DNA from: Croceicoccus pelagius
Lineage (GTDB): Bacteria > Pseudomonadota > Alphaproteobacteria > Sphingomonadales > Sphingomonadaceae
Assembly: GCF_001661915.1 (NCBI RefSeq)
Contig: NZ_LYWY01000019.1
Coordinates: 115,362 to 179,361 of the forward strand
Length of the DNA stretch: 64,000 nt
Reading direction: 5' to 3'
Below the pieces are notes generated by a model that was not told the origin of the DNA, did not search any database, and was given only the letters and a program-made list of their open reading frames with translations. Below, piece by piece: positions 46,370 to 55,438 of the stretch; the first letter of the stretch is position 1; every line of letters begins with the position of its first letter. The position numbers were made by a program, and so were the translations under genes.

Positions 46370-47895
46370 GCCGCTTCCCCTGCAATTTCATGCGCCAGCC
46401 CCGTCCGGTCGAGCTTGCCGGTCGCCCCGCGAGGCAACTGATCGCGCCAATGGATGACTTGCGGCTGCATGTAGCTCGGCAGTTCACGGCGCAATGCCTT
46501 CACCAATTCTGCCCGAGCATCGTCGGTAGCCACCCCGACGGTCGGGCGCGCCACGAGATGCACCGCCTGCCCCAGCTTCGCATCCGGCACGCCCAGCGCA
46601 ACGCATTCGGCGACAAGTCCAGTTGCCAGCGCAGCGTCCTCGATCTCCTGGGGACTGATCCGCTGTCCCAGCGACTTGATCATTGCATCGCGCCGTCCGA
46701 CGAAATGGAGCAGGCCGTCATCGTCATACCGGGCCCTGTCGCCGGACCAGACTGCGATACCGCCGTATTGTGATGCAGCGGGCGCTGGCTTGAACCGATC
46801 GTCGGTGCGGGCCTGATCCAGCCAGTAACCTTGCGCGACAAGCGGCCCTGCGTGAACCAGTTCGCCTTCCTCGCCCGGCCCGGCAAGGTTGCCGTCGTCC
46901 TTCACCAGCATGATCTCGGCGTAAGGAATGGCCCCACCGATCGAAGTCGGATGTTCATCGATCATCGAAGGAGGAAGGTAAGTCGAACGGAATGCCTCTG
47001 TCAGACCGTACATCGCGTAGAGATCAGCGTCGGGAAACTGCTTCCGCAATGCGCGGACCAGCGGTTCGCCAAGAGCGCCCCCGCTGTTGGTGAGCCTACG
47101 TAACGGCGCCACCGCTTCTTCGCGCCAGTCCTGTTCCAGAAGCTGGATCCACAAGGGCGGGACGGCGGCGAGCGTGGTGATCGCATGAGCGGCAACCGCC
47201 TTAACGACCTCGCGAGGCAGCAGGTAGTCGATCGGCACGACCGCCCCGCCCGCATACCATGTCGAGAACAGCTGGTTCTGACCGTAATCGAACGCCAGCG
47301 GCAAGACCGCAAGTGTCCGGTCGGACGGATCGAGCCGCAAGTAACCAGCCACCGCTTCCGCGCCCAGCCACATGTTCGCATGGCTCAGCATCACGCCCTT
47401 GGGCTTGCCTGTCGAACCGCTGGTATAGAGGATCGCCGCGAGAGTATCGGGATCAGCGTCGGAAGGCGCAAGATCGTCGGTGCCGACACATTCGGCGCGC
47501 ACATGGCTCTCGTCCTTCACCTGGCAGTCGGCAGGGACGTCACCGTCCTCAAGCCCGCCGAGCCGACCCTTGTTACCGATCAGCAACGAGGCTGAGCAGT
47601 CGGAAAGAATGTGCGCGACTTGCGCATGTTTCAGCAATGGGTTCACCGGCACATGCACCAACCCCGCCCTAGGCGCTGCAAGCGGCATCAAACAGGTCAG
47701 CCAGCCCTTCCCCGCCCAGCTTGCCACACGCGAACCATGCGCGAATCCGAACGCCGCCAGCCAGCCCGCCAGAGCGGCAACGTCGCGCTCCAGATCGGCA
47801 TAGCTCAGCGTCTCGCCCTGCAGTACCAATGCAGGTGCGTTCAGGCTGCCGCGCAAGGTCAGCCGGTCTATCGGTTGGGGATTCGCGACCATCAT
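46366..47895 (-). CDS. AMP-dependent acyl-CoA/acyl-ACP ligase, exosortase A system-associated
   Basis: The 509-residue enzyme belongs to the ANL adenylating family. AMP-binding motif LYTSGSTGKPKGVM is near 160, YGLTEAFRSTY near 290, and the hinge SGDRARYDDDGLLHFVGRRD near 385; the C-terminal catalytic Lys is in LPRGATGKLDR. It probably activates a carboxylic acid or amino acid for transfer to the neighbouring acyl carrier protein. Start ATG 47895 (or 47892) lacks a strong ribosome site; ATG 47907 is a further option. It is transcribed away from the ACP gene. Confidence 0.85.
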   Translation of the reverse strand: MMVANPQPIDRLTLRGSLNAPALVLQGETLSYADLERDVAALAGWLAAFGFAHGSRVASWAGKGWLTCLMPLAAPRAGLVHVPVNPLLKHAQVAHILSDCSASLLIGNKGRLGGLEDGDVPADCQVKDESHVRAECVGTDDLAPSDADPDTLAAILYTSGSTGKPKGVMLSHANMWLGAEAVAGYLRLDPSDRTLAVLPLAFDYGQNQLFSTWYAGGAVVPIDYLLPREVVKAVAAHAITTLAAVPPLWIQLLEQDWREEAVAPLRRLTNSGGALGEPLVRALRKQFPDADLYAMYGLTEAFRSTYLPPSMIDEHPTSIGGAIPYAEIMLVKDDGNLAGPGEEGELVHAGPLVAQGYWLDQARTDDRFKPAPAASQYGGIAVWSGDRARYDDDGLLHFVGRRDAMIKSLGQRISPQEIEDAALATGLVAECVALGVPDAKLGQAVHLVARPTVGVATDDARAELVKALRRELPSYMQPQVIHWRDQLPRGATGKLDRTGLAHEIAGEAA

Positions 47896-47970
47896 GGCCA
47901 AGCGCATAGCATGCGTGCACCGCACCGCCACGCTTGCCTAGGCCCGATCGCGCGGTTAAAGGCGGGCCGC

Positions 47971-48252
47971 ATGAGTGAGGCCGACCCTACCGAACTTCCG
48001 ACGACCGACGTTCTCCTGCGCGCGATACTTGTCGACGTGCTGGCGCTTTCGCCTGAACGCGTTGCCGAATTTGACGCGGACACCGAACTATTCGGCGCCC
48101 TTCCCGAACTCGATTCGCAGGCCGTTGCAGGCCTTCTGACCGAAATCGAGGATCGCTGCGACATCGTGATCGAGGACGAGGACATCGACGGCGAGATGCT
48201 GGAGACTTACGGCGCACTTCTCGTCTTCGTCGACGAGAAGCGCGCGCAGTAA
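47971..48252 (+). CDS. Acyl carrier protein, exosortase A system-type
   Basis: The 93-residue acidic protein has an ACP four-helix pattern: TDVLLRAILVDVLAL, DADTELFGALPELDS, and the pantetheine attachment Ser 49 in ELDSQAVAGLL (standard ACP has DSL). AAAGGCGGG precedes ATG 47971. It stands divergently, 75 bases from the ligase, so both may share a control region. It is likely the carrier for the acyl group that the ligase activates. Confidence 0.83.
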   Translation: MSEADPTELPTTDVLLRAILVDVLALSPERVAEFDADTELFGALPELDSQAVAGLLTEIEDRCDIVIEDEDIDGEMLETYGALLVFVDEKRAQ

Positions 48253-48256
48253 CGCC

Positions 48257-49219
48257 TTACTCGGCCGCTTCCTTCGCAAAATCGAGAGTGGCGAGGAAAC
48301 GCTCGGCGTCGAGCGCAGCCATGCAGCCCGTGCCCGCCGCCGTCACGGCCTGACGATAGGTGTGGTCCATCACGTCACCGCAGGCGAACACGCCCGGTAC
48401 AGCGGTTTTCGGCGTGCCGGGTTCGACCAGCAGATAGCCGCTTTCGTCCATCGGTAGCTTGCCCTTGAACAGTTCGGTCGCCGGCGCGTGGCCGATGGCG
48501 ACGAACGCGCCCTCGGTCTCGAAAGTCGACTCCTCGCCCGTCACGGTGTCCTTCAGCACGAGATGGGTCAGGCCCTTTGCCGGATCGCCCTCGAAACGCT
48601 TGACCGTCTTGTTCCACAGGGTCGAGATCTTCGGGTTCTTGAAAAGGCGTTCCTGAAGGATCTTCTCCGAACGCAGTTCGTCACGGCGATGGATCAGCGT
48701 CACATCGTCCGAATGGTTTGTGAGGTACAATGCCTCCTCGACCGCGGTGTTTCCGCCGCCGATGACCACGACCTTCTTGCCACGGTAAAAGAACCCGTCA
48801 CAAGTCGCACAAGCCGAAACGCCCTTGCCCGACCATTCCTGCTCGCCTTCAACTCCCAGCCACTTGGCCTGCGCGCCGGTGGCGATGACCAGCACATCGC
48901 CGACATATTCGTCGCCGCTGTCGCCCTTGGCGGTAAACGGTGAGCCACCTTCGATGTCGATCTCGGTTATCGTATCCCACATCATGCGCGTGCCGACGTG
49001 TTCGGCCTGTGCCTGCATTTCCTGCATCAGCCACGGCCCCTGGATCACATCACGGAAACCGGGATAGTTCTCAACATCGGTGGTGATGGTAAGTTGTCCG
49101 CCGGGCTGCAGCCCCTGCACGACGATCGGTTCCATACCCGCGCGCGCGCCATAGATTGCGGCGGAAAGCCCGGCCGGGCCGGAGCCGATGATGAGCATGC
49201 GGGTCTTGTGCGTGGCCAT
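48257..49219 (-). CDS. trxB: Thioredoxin-disulfide reductase
   Basis: TrxB reduces thioredoxin with NADPH through FAD. The 320 residues include the FAD motif GSGPAGLSAAIYGARAG at 12-28, the redox-active CATC in SACATCDGFFYRG near 138, the NADPH motif GGGNTAVEEAL and the FAD-contacting GVFACGDVMDHTYRQAVTAAG near 285. It is convergent with the ACP gene (four bases apart). Confidence 0.95.
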   Translation of the reverse strand: MATHKTRMLIIGSGPAGLSAAIYGARAGMEPIVVQGLQPGGQLTITTDVENYPGFRDVIQGPWLMQEMQAQAEHVGTRMMWDTITEIDIEGGSPFTAKGDSGDEYVGDVLVIATGAQAKWLGVEGEQEWSGKGVSACATCDGFFYRGKKVVVIGGGNTAVEEALYLTNHSDDVTLIHRRDELRSEKILQERLFKNPKISTLWNKTVKRFEGDPAKGLTHLVLKDTVTGEESTFETEGAFVAIGHAPATELFKGKLPMDESGYLLVEPGTPKTAVPGVFACGDVMDHTYRQAVTAAGTGCMAALDAERFLATLDFAKEAAE

Positions 49220-49300
49220 TTACGATTTCCCTTTTGAACGCGGGTTCGGAAATAGACCGACAGGCTCCAAATGCAATGGCGGGAAAGGCCGCTTTCCCCG

Positions 49301-49741
49301 TCAGCGAAGCGCGATCGGCACCCAACCGGCCGGCGCAAGCTCGAAACCGGCAAACTCGAAGCCGGGCGTGACGACGCAGGTGACGAGCGTCCAGTCACCC
49401 AAGGGCTCCGCCGACTGCCATGCGCGGGGGAGATGAAGGTGCTGCATAACGTGCCCGGATGCCAGGTCCGGCCCCAGCGTACGGTCGGGCAGTACGATCT
49501 CGCCCTGTGCGCCTTCTGCGCCCTGCAAGCGCAGCGGGCCGCCGGCGCTGTAGACCCACAGTTCCGACGCATCGACACGGTGCCAGTGCGACCTCTCGTC
49601 GGCCTTCAAAAGGAAGTGGATGCCTGTCGCCAACGCGCGTCCACCGACCGGAGATGGCTCGCGCCATGTCTCGCGGTACCAGCCGCCTTCAGGGTGCGGC
49701 TGAAGCTCGAGAAGCCTGATGACGTCGTCGGCTGTGCCCAT
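49301..49741 (-). CDS. Cupin protein (DUF985/YML079-like)
   Basis: The 146-residue protein begins with DVIRLLELQPHPEGGWYRETW, the DUF985 signature, then FLLKADERSHWHRVDASELW with cupin-type His residues, and VTPGFEFAGFELAP near the end. The family has a known cupin fold but no settled reaction. ATG 49741 is taken over a TTG three codons earlier. It starts 10 bases after the M23 peptidase stop, in the same operon. Confidence 0.85.
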   Translation of the reverse strand: MGTADDVIRLLELQPHPEGGWYRETWREPSPVGGRALATGIHFLLKADERSHWHRVDASELWVYSAGGPLRLQGAEGAQGEIVLPDRTLGPDLASGHVMQHLHLPRAWQSAEPLGDWTLVTCVVTPGFEFAGFELAPAGWVPIALR

Positions 49742-49751
49742 GGGCTGCAAG

Positions 49752-50453
49752 TTAGTCTGCGGCGGGCATGCTCAGCAAGGGATAAGGGTTCTGCGGCGTC
49801 CCTTCCCACCACGATTTATCGGGCGTCGTCTGCATAACGGCAAAGTGGAGATGCGGCGCTGAAGCATCGGCATTGCCCGACGCGCCGACCGTGCCTATTC
49901 GCTGTCCGGCACGCACGAAGGCGCCTTCTTCCAGACCCGGCGCATAAGTGGCGAGGTGAGCGTAATAGTAAATCGTCGCACCGTCGGCGCTGCGCACATA
50001 GATCGTCTTGCCGCCATCGTCCGACAGAAACAGCTTTTCGACTGTTCCTTCCGCCGCCGCGACGACCGGCGTGCCCTTGGGCGCCATGATGTCGAGCGCC
50101 TCGTGTTTGCGCGAACCGCGAGGGGCGTCATAAGTGTCGATCAGGTCCGAGGGGGCGACGCCTTCGACCGGGACACGCAAGGCGCCGAGCGGCTCCATCG
50201 ACTGTATGGGAGAAACCATCTCGATCGGCACGACGTCGTCGGGGTAGCCATCGTTGGCATCGGGTGAAATTATGGTCGTAGGCTCGCCAGGCTCCACCCT
50301 TGGCGCGAACAGGTCCACGCCTGCGAACGCCAGCACGACGATCCACGCCAGAGATGTCAGCGCAGCCGTGACGAGAACCAACCGCAAGTCCCGCCCGAAC
50401 CGGCGCAGGCGCGACCGCGGGGCGGTTCCGGTTGTTACAACCGTTTCGCTCAT
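49752..50453 (-). CDS. M23 family metallopeptidase (LytM/peptidoglycan hydrolase-like)
   Basis: The 233-residue protein has a membrane anchor at about 26-48 (LVLVTAALTSLAWIVVLAFAG), a linker and a C-terminal M23 domain. Zinc-site motifs are present: His/Asp in RKHEALDIMAPKGTPV and HLHF in ASAPHLHFAVM. The usual first motif HxxxD is complete here, so it could be an active endopeptidase. The start ATG overlaps the L,D-transpeptidase stop as ATGA. Confidence 0.88.
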   Translation of the reverse strand: MSETVVTTGTAPRSRLRRFGRDLRLVLVTAALTSLAWIVVLAFAGVDLFAPRVEPGEPTTIISPDANDGYPDDVVPIEMVSPIQSMEPLGALRVPVEGVAPSDLIDTYDAPRGSRKHEALDIMAPKGTPVVAAAEGTVEKLFLSDDGGKTIYVRSADGATIYYYAHLATYAPGLEEGAFVRAGQRIGTVGASGNADASAPHLHFAVMQTTPDKSWWEGTPQNPYPLLSMPAAD

Positions 50454-51676
50454 TCCTTGAAAATGACCTGCGTGCTCTGCGAGACCATCTCGGCAAGGCG
50501 CGCGGCATCCCAGTTTGTCAGGCGGACGCAGCCATGGCTTTCCGCGCGGCCGATCGTTTCAGGCTCGGGCGTGCCGTGAATGCCGTAGTGCTCCTTCGAA
50601 AGGTCGATCCAGACAACGCCGACCGGACCGTTCGGACCGGGGGGTAGCTGCTGCTTCTCCGCATCGTCTGGCACGTCCCAGAACAGCGAGGGATCGTAAG
50701 CGAACGGCGGATTGTGCGCGATGCCGAGGATTTTCCATTCGCCGATCGGCAGGGGATCGTGGCTCGATCCGCTGGTGATGGTGAATGCCGCGACGAGCTT
50801 GCCTTCCGCGTCGTATGCCTTGAGCGTGTCTTCCGACTTGTCCGCTACGATCTTCGCGACTTCGGGCTGGTCGGTTCCGACGCCCAGCATGCGCAGCGTG
50901 TCCCGCCAATTCGTGTCGACATCGGCTTTACGGTCGATGAAGTCCGCGCCGATGTTCGGCACGCGGATCTTCTGTCCCGCGGCAAACTTGCTCGGCGGGC
51001 CGGCTTTCGCATCACCCGATGCCGTGGCGCTAGGGGCGGGTGTCGGCGTGGACGTCGTGGTGGGCGAAGGCGTGGGCGATGCACCGCCGTCCGGTGTCGC
51101 CTCGCTCGTCGCCGGCTTGCCGTCAGGGTTCAACATTTCCAGCGTTTCGACCGTCGTATGGAAACGCTCCGCCAGCTTTTCGTCCAGCGATTCGTAACCC
51201 AGGCGGGCCATCTTCGCCTGCTCTGCAGGGTCATCGGGAAGCTTCTCGAAGCGGCCGACTGCAAAATCCTCGGGGATGGTCACAACGCGCGTCGCAGGAA
51301 TGTCCTGCCAGCGCTGGAGTGCCTCCTTTGTCGCATCGTCGAGCTTGCCGGTAGTGTCGAGGTCGTTCGCTTCCTGGAACGCTTCCAACGCATTTTCGGT
51401 CGAAAGGCCCATCTTTCCGTCAATCACGCCGGGCGAGAAGCCGAGGCGGTCCAGCACGACCTGTGCCTGCATCGTAGGGCGATCCTCCGCATCGGGAATG
51501 GAGGCCTCGCTCTGGACATCGCCGCGGTCGTTGCTGCGCATCTCGTCGGCGTAGTTCTCATCGACGGACTGGGTCGCGGTCGCTTCCGGTGCGGGGGCTT
51601 GTTCCTCGCCGCCCGAGCAGCCGGCAATTGCCAGCATGACCGGAAGGCCGAGCATCAGTGCAGATTTGCGGATCAT
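50450..51676 (-). CDS. L,D-transpeptidase lipoprotein with peptidoglycan-binding domain
   Basis: The 408-residue protein starts with a lipoprotein signal (MIRKSALMLGLPVMLAIAGC, Cys 20), then a PG_binding_1 domain (QVVLDRLGFSPGVIDGKMGL near 75), a low-complexity Pro/Thr/Ala stretch near 200-220, a LysM-like VPN segment, and a YkuD domain with IHGTPEPETIGRAESHGCVR, where the His and Cys are catalytic. It makes 3-3 crosslinks or anchors proteins. ATG 51676 begins the signal; the open frame upstream has no support. An 8-base-pair hairpin lies just before it. Confidence 0.9.
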   Translation of the reverse strand: MIRKSALMLGLPVMLAIAGCSGGEEQAPAPEATATQSVDENYADEMRSNDRGDVQSEASIPDAEDRPTMQAQVVLDRLGFSPGVIDGKMGLSTENALEAFQEANDLDTTGKLDDATKEALQRWQDIPATRVVTIPEDFAVGRFEKLPDDPAEQAKMARLGYESLDEKLAERFHTTVETLEMLNPDGKPATSEATPDGGASPTPSPTTTSTPTPAPSATASGDAKAGPPSKFAAGQKIRVPNIGADFIDRKADVDTNWRDTLRMLGVGTDQPEVAKIVADKSEDTLKAYDAEGKLVAAFTITSGSSHDPLPIGEWKILGIAHNPPFAYDPSLFWDVPDDAEKQQLPPGPNGPVGVVWIDLSKEHYGIHGTPEPETIGRAESHGCVRLTNWDAARLAEMVSQSTQVIFKE

Positions 51677-51683
51677 GGAATTT

Positions 51684-51708
51684 CCCGAAGATTTATATCG
51701 TCTTCGGG
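51684..51708 (-). promoter_or_regulatory. Hairpin just upstream of the L,D-transpeptidase start
   Basis: CCCGAAGA at 51684-51691 pairs perfectly with TCTTCGGG at 51701-51708 across an AT-rich 9-base loop. On the mRNA strand only seven bases separate the stem from the start codon, the space where a ribosome site would be, and no Shine-Dalgarno sequence is seen outside the stem. It may control translation, or terminate the thiE transcript partially. Confidence 0.4.
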
Positions 51709-51749
51709 AGCAACGCGCGAAATCGCGGATGGGTCCGCGCGCGTCCTGA

Positions 51750-52400
51750 TCAGGCCTCCGGATCGGGCGGCGGTGCGCCTTCGATCGCCTTTGCGAAGGC
51801 CTTGACAGCGGCAACCTCGTCCCCGTTCCAGACTGCACCGCAAACCGCGAGGAAGTCCGCGCCAGCAGTCACCAGCGGCGCACAGTTTTCGGGCGTGATG
51901 CCGCCGATTGCAACCGAGGGAAGCTCGAAGACGTGGTACCACCATTCAAGCAGGTCGAGCTCTGCCCGGTATTCGGTCTCCTTCGTCTCGGTCGGGAAGA
52001 ATGCGCCGAAGGCGACATAGTCTGCGCCATCCTCGCCCGCCTGCATGGCAAGGTGGCGGCTGTCGTGGCAGGTCACGCCGATCTGCGCATCGCGGCCAAG
52101 CCTTTCGCGCGCGTCCTTAACCTCACCGTCCGACTGGCCGAGATGCACGCCATCGGCATTAAGCCGTTTGGCAAGCGCGATCGAATCGTTGACGATGAAG
52201 GCGACGTCGCGTTCCGCGCAAATCGCCTGAAGCGGTTCGGCAAGGCGCGCGGCCTCATGCTGATCTTCGATCCCCTTCACACGGAACTGGAACGCGGTGA
52301 CGACGCCTTTGCCCGCGTCGAGCGCGCGGGCAAGCCGTTCGGGGAACTCGCCCGAAACGTCGAGCGGGGATATCAGGTAGAGCTGGCACGTTGTGTTCAT
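51750..52400 (-). CDS. thiE: Thiamine phosphate synthase
   Basis: ThiE joins the pyrimidine and thiazole moieties to make thiamine phosphate. The 216-residue TIM-barrel protein has FQFRVKG near 38, FIVNDSIALAKRLNADGVHLGQSD near 68 (the core signature), GVTCHDS near 110 and SVAIGGITPENC near 170. A phosphate-binding VCGAVW replaces the usual VSAI, as in some alphaproteobacterial versions. It lies 73 bases upstream of the L,D-transpeptidase gene, with a hairpin between. Confidence 0.88.
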   Translation of the reverse strand: MNTTCQLYLISPLDVSGEFPERLARALDAGKGVVTAFQFRVKGIEDQHEAARLAEPLQAICAERDVAFIVNDSIALAKRLNADGVHLGQSDGEVKDARERLGRDAQIGVTCHDSRHLAMQAGEDGADYVAFGAFFPTETKETEYRAELDLLEWWYHVFELPSVAIGGITPENCAPLVTAGADFLAVCGAVWNGDEVAAVKAFAKAIEGAPPPDPEA

Positions 52401-52441
52401 GTGCCGCGCTCTACCCGCGTGCGACGCCAGAGGAAAGACGC

Positions 52442-52831
52442 ATGATGAAACAGACCGCCGCCGCCTTCGCGATCCTGCTCGCCGGATGCACCACCCTGCC
52501 CGACACCGACGTCGCTGCCGAGGGGAGTTTCGTAGCGATCGGTGAAGCGGTTCGGAACGGCGATGCCGTGTTGACCCCGCTACGGGTCGGCGAAGACAGT
52601 CGCTGTCCGTCTGGCGTGCAATGCGTGTGGCAGGGCCGGATCACGCTGCTCGTCGAAGTCGAACGGTCTGGCGAGGATAGGCAGGCATGGGTGACGCTTG
52701 GTCAGGGCACCCTCGTGGGCGAGCACCCGATGGGCGACAATTATGCCTTCACGCTGGAGGAGGTCCGCCCAACGAAAACGGCCGAGGCGGATATCGCCCC
52801 GGCCGAATATCTTTTCCGCTTCGGAACCTGA
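52442..52831 (+). CDS. Small predicted lipoprotein
   Basis: The 129-residue protein begins with a lipoprotein signal (MMKQTAAAFAILLAGC, Cys 16). The mature part is beta-rich and holds a two-Cys motif, SRCPSGVQCVWQGRITL near 56-72, seen in a family of small secreted proteins of unknown function. ATG 52442 follows GGAAAGACGC, which can serve as ribosome site. It ends 8 bases from the convergent aldolase gene. Confidence 0.8.
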   Translation: MMKQTAAAFAILLAGCTTLPDTDVAAEGSFVAIGEAVRNGDAVLTPLRVGEDSRCPSGVQCVWQGRITLLVEVERSGEDRQAWVTLGQGTLVGEHPMGDNYAFTLEEVRPTKTAEADIAPAEYLFRFGT

Positions 52832-52838
52832 TTAAGGA

Positions 52839-53711
52839 TCAGGCGATGCTTGCGGCGTAGATCTGGTCGATCGCATCGCCCAGCGTCTTGTCGAACTCCT
52901 CATCCGACTGCCCTGCGCGCAGGTCCTGCAGCAATCCGCGACTGAAGCTTGCAATCATGCCCTTGTTCTGGGCCAGCTTTTCGCAAGCCTCGTCCGTCGA
53001 GTAACCCCCGGAAAGCGCGACGACGGCAAGAACCTTGGGGTGCGCGATCAGATCGGCATAGAGATTTGCCTCGACCGGGATCGACAGCTTGAGCATGACC
53101 TGCTCGTCCATCGTTTCCAGGTTTTTCAGGATCTCGGCCTTCAGGATCTTCTCACCCTCGGCGCGGCCCTCGGCCTTGATCGAGTATTCGGGCTCCAGCA
53201 TCGGGACGAGACCCGCGGCCAGCACCTGGCGACCGATCTCGAACTGCTGCGCGACGATGGCCGCGATGCCTTCGGGGTTCGCCTCGTTGATGACCGAACG
53301 TTCCTTGGTGCCGAAAACGCCGAGACCTTTGGCGCGGGCCAGAAGCGTATCGAGCTCGGGCATCGGCTTCATCATCTGGACGCCATTCGCTTCGTCCTCG
53401 AGACCCTTGTCGATCTTGATGAACGGCACGATGCCGCGATCGATCAGGGCCTGCGGGGTCGGCTTGCCTTCGACCTGGCCGTCCATGGTCTTTTCGAACA
53501 GGATCGCGCCGATCACCTTGCCGTTCGAGAATGACGGGCTGGTGATGATGCGGCTACGCATTTCGTGGATCTTGGCGAACATTTCCTCGTCGCCCGACCA
53601 CTCGCTGTCTTCAACGCCGTAACCGCGCAGTGCCTTCGGCGTCGAACCGCCCGACTGGTCGAGGGCGGCGATAAAGCCCTGTCCTTCGGCAATCTGCTTT
53701 TTCATATCCAT
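52839..53711 (-). CDS. Class I fructose-bisphosphate aldolase
   Basis: The enzyme splits fructose-1,6-bisphosphate into two triose phosphates by a Schiff-base mechanism. The 290 residues include AALDQSGGSTPKALRGYG near 18, FIKIDKGL near 97, and the Lys-bearing MLKLSIPVEAN strand near 205 as Schiff-base candidate. No zinc His motif of class II is present. ATG 53711 or 53705 is the start. It is the last gene of the tkt-gap-MOSC-pgk-fba operon. Confidence 0.9.
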   Translation of the reverse strand: MDMKKQIAEGQGFIAALDQSGGSTPKALRGYGVEDSEWSGDEEMFAKIHEMRSRIITSPSFSNGKVIGAILFEKTMDGQVEGKPTPQALIDRGIVPFIKIDKGLEDEANGVQMMKPMPELDTLLARAKGLGVFGTKERSVINEANPEGIAAIVAQQFEIGRQVLAAGLVPMLEPEYSIKAEGRAEGEKILKAEILKNLETMDEQVMLKLSIPVEANLYADLIAHPKVLAVVALSGGYSTDEACEKLAQNKGMIASFSRGLLQDLRAGQSDEEFDKTLGDAIDQIYAASIA

Positions 53712-53753
53712 GTAGTCTGCGCTCCCTCGTCGCAATGATCCGGTGCGCCGCCT

Positions 53754-54953
53754 TTATTGCGACAGGGCGGCAACACCGGGCAGTTCCTTACCTTCCATCC
53801 ATTCGAGGAAGGCACCGCCTGCTGTTGAAATATAAGTGAAATCACCGGCCACGCCGGCATGGTTCAATGCTGCGACCGTATCGCCGCCACCGGCGACCGA
53901 GACGAGCGAACCTTCCTTCGACAGCGCCACCGCCGTGTGCGCCAGAGCGACCGTGGCGGCATCGAACGGCTCGGTCTCGAAGGCGCCCATGGGGCCATTC
54001 CAGACAAGCGTGCGGCAAGTCTTGAGCACGTCTCCCAACGCCTCGACAGCCTGCGGGCCGACGTCGAGAATCATCTCGTCCGCGGCGACTTCGTGGACGT
54101 TGCAGGTCCGCATCGAGGGCGGGTTCGCGGCAAATTCCTTCGAGACGACGACATCGTAAGGCAGGTGGACGGTGCAGCCCGACGCGTCGGCAGCGTCCAT
54201 GATCTCCTCGGCCGTGCCCGTCAGGTCATGCTCGCATAGCGACTTGCCCACATCTACTCCGCGCGCGGCAAGGAAGGTATTGGCCATGCCGCCGCCGATG
54301 ATGAGGTGATCGACTTGCCCGACAAGATGGCGCAGCACGTCGAGCTTGGACGAGACCTTGGCCCCACCGACCACCGCCGCAACCGGCTTTTCCGGGCTGC
54401 CCAGCGCCTTGTCGAGCGCTTCGAGCTCTTTCTGCATCGAACGACCGGCATAGGACGGCAGGAACTTCGTCAGCCCCTCGGTCGAGGCATGGGCGCGGTG
54501 CGCGGTGGAGAACGCGTCGTTGACGTAGAGATCGCCATTGGCGGCAATGGCCCTGGCGAATTCGGGATCGTTCTTTTCCTCACCCGGCCAGAAGCGGGTG
54601 TTTTCAAGGATCGAGATGTCGCCGGGACGCATGATGCCAATCGACTGGGCGACCACGTCGCCCGCGACTTCGGGCACGAACATGATCTCGCGGCCCAGAA
54701 CATCCTGCACGGCGTCGACCACCATCGACAGGCTCATCGTCGAATTTCGGGCGCCTTTGGGACGCCCGAAATGCGCCAGCAGCAGCACCTTGGCACCGGC
54801 ATCGGCCAGTTCGAGAATCGTCGGGGCAGAAGCGGTTATGCGCGTCTTGTCGGTCACCTGTCCGCCGTTCATCGGCAGGTTAAGATCGACACGGACCAGC
54901 GCGACCTTGCCCGAAACGTCACCGATATCGTCCAGGTTACGAAACTCGCTCAT
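53754..54953 (-). CDS. pgk: Phosphoglycerate kinase
   Basis: Pgk transfers phosphate from 1,3-bisphosphoglycerate to ADP. The 399-residue length is typical. [11 protein letters not shown] near 21, [10 protein letters not shown] near 58, [14 protein letters not shown] near 160, [14 protein letters not shown] near 195 and [13 protein letters not shown] near 355 are all standard. The start overlaps the MOSC gene stop as ATGA. Confidence 0.96.
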   Translation of the reverse strand: MSEFRNLDDIGDVSGKVALVRVDLNLPMNGGQVTDKTRITASAPTILELADAGAKVLLLAHFGRPKGARNSTMSLSMVVDAVQDVLGREIMFVPEVAGDVVAQSIGIMRPGDISILENTRFWPGEEKNDPEFARAIAANGDLYVNDAFSTAHRAHASTEGLTKFLPSYAGRSMQKELEALDKALGSPEKPVAAVVGGAKVSSKLDVLRHLVGQVDHLIIGGGMANTFLAARGVDVGKSLCEHDLTGTAEEIMDAADASGCTVHLPYDVVVSKEFAANPPSMRTCNVHEVAADEMILDVGPQAVEALGDVLKTCRTLVWNGPMGAFETEPFDAATVALAHTAVALSKEGSLVSVAGGGDTVAALNHAGVAGDFTYISTAGGAFLEWMEGKELPGVAALSQ

Positions 54954-55432
54954 TCTTCGATCCTTATGGTGTCGCCGGCACGGATCGTGCCCTCTTCAAG
55001 CACGCGGCCAAGCACGCCGCCCCGCCATTCGGGGGTCAGCGCGGCCTTCAGTCCGGCGTGGATTTCTTCCATGCGGCTGCAGGGATCGCATTCCTGCACG
55101 ACTTCGATCACGACGTCGCCGCCAATGCGTATGCGTGCGCCCTGTTCCCTCGGCAGGGTCAGCCCCTCGACCAACAGGTTCGCGCGGCGTTCCTGCCAGG
55201 GAATGGCCCCTGCATCGAGGCCCAGATCCGCCATCGCAGCGGCCCAGTCCTCGGCGCTGATCAGCGAGACCTGCCGCTTGCGCGGGCCGTCGGGCTTCAG
55301 CGCGCCGCGAAAGTCGCCCGCGATGCCTTCGCGGACGGTCACTTTCACCTCGTCGACAAGCTCCATGGGGCCACGCGGACGATCGTGCCGCGCGATGCCG
55401 CCCAATCGTCCCGTAGCGCCCATGTCAGCCAA
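54950..55432 (-). CDS. MOSC-domain protein
   Basis: MOSC domains are found in molybdenum-cofactor sulfurase and mARC-type reductases and transfer sulfur or bind the cofactor. The 160-residue protein carries a conserved-type Cys in [13 protein letters not shown] near 122 and [10 protein letters not shown] near 80. It stands alone, without the PLP sulfurase domain. It lies between gap and pgk with overlap to pgk, an unusual place; Moco synthesis genes (moaA, D, E) are about 6 kb away. ATG 55432 or the ATG three codons later may be used. Confidence 0.82.
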   Translation of the reverse strand: MADMGATGRLGGIARHDRPRGPMELVDEVKVTVREGIAGDFRGALKPDGPRKRQVSLISAEDWAAAMADLGLDAGAIPWQERRANLLVEGLTLPREQGARIRIGGDVVIEVVQECDPCSRMEEIHAGLKAALTPEWRGGVLGRVLEEGTIRAGDTIRIEE

Positions 55433-55438
55433 CCTCTC

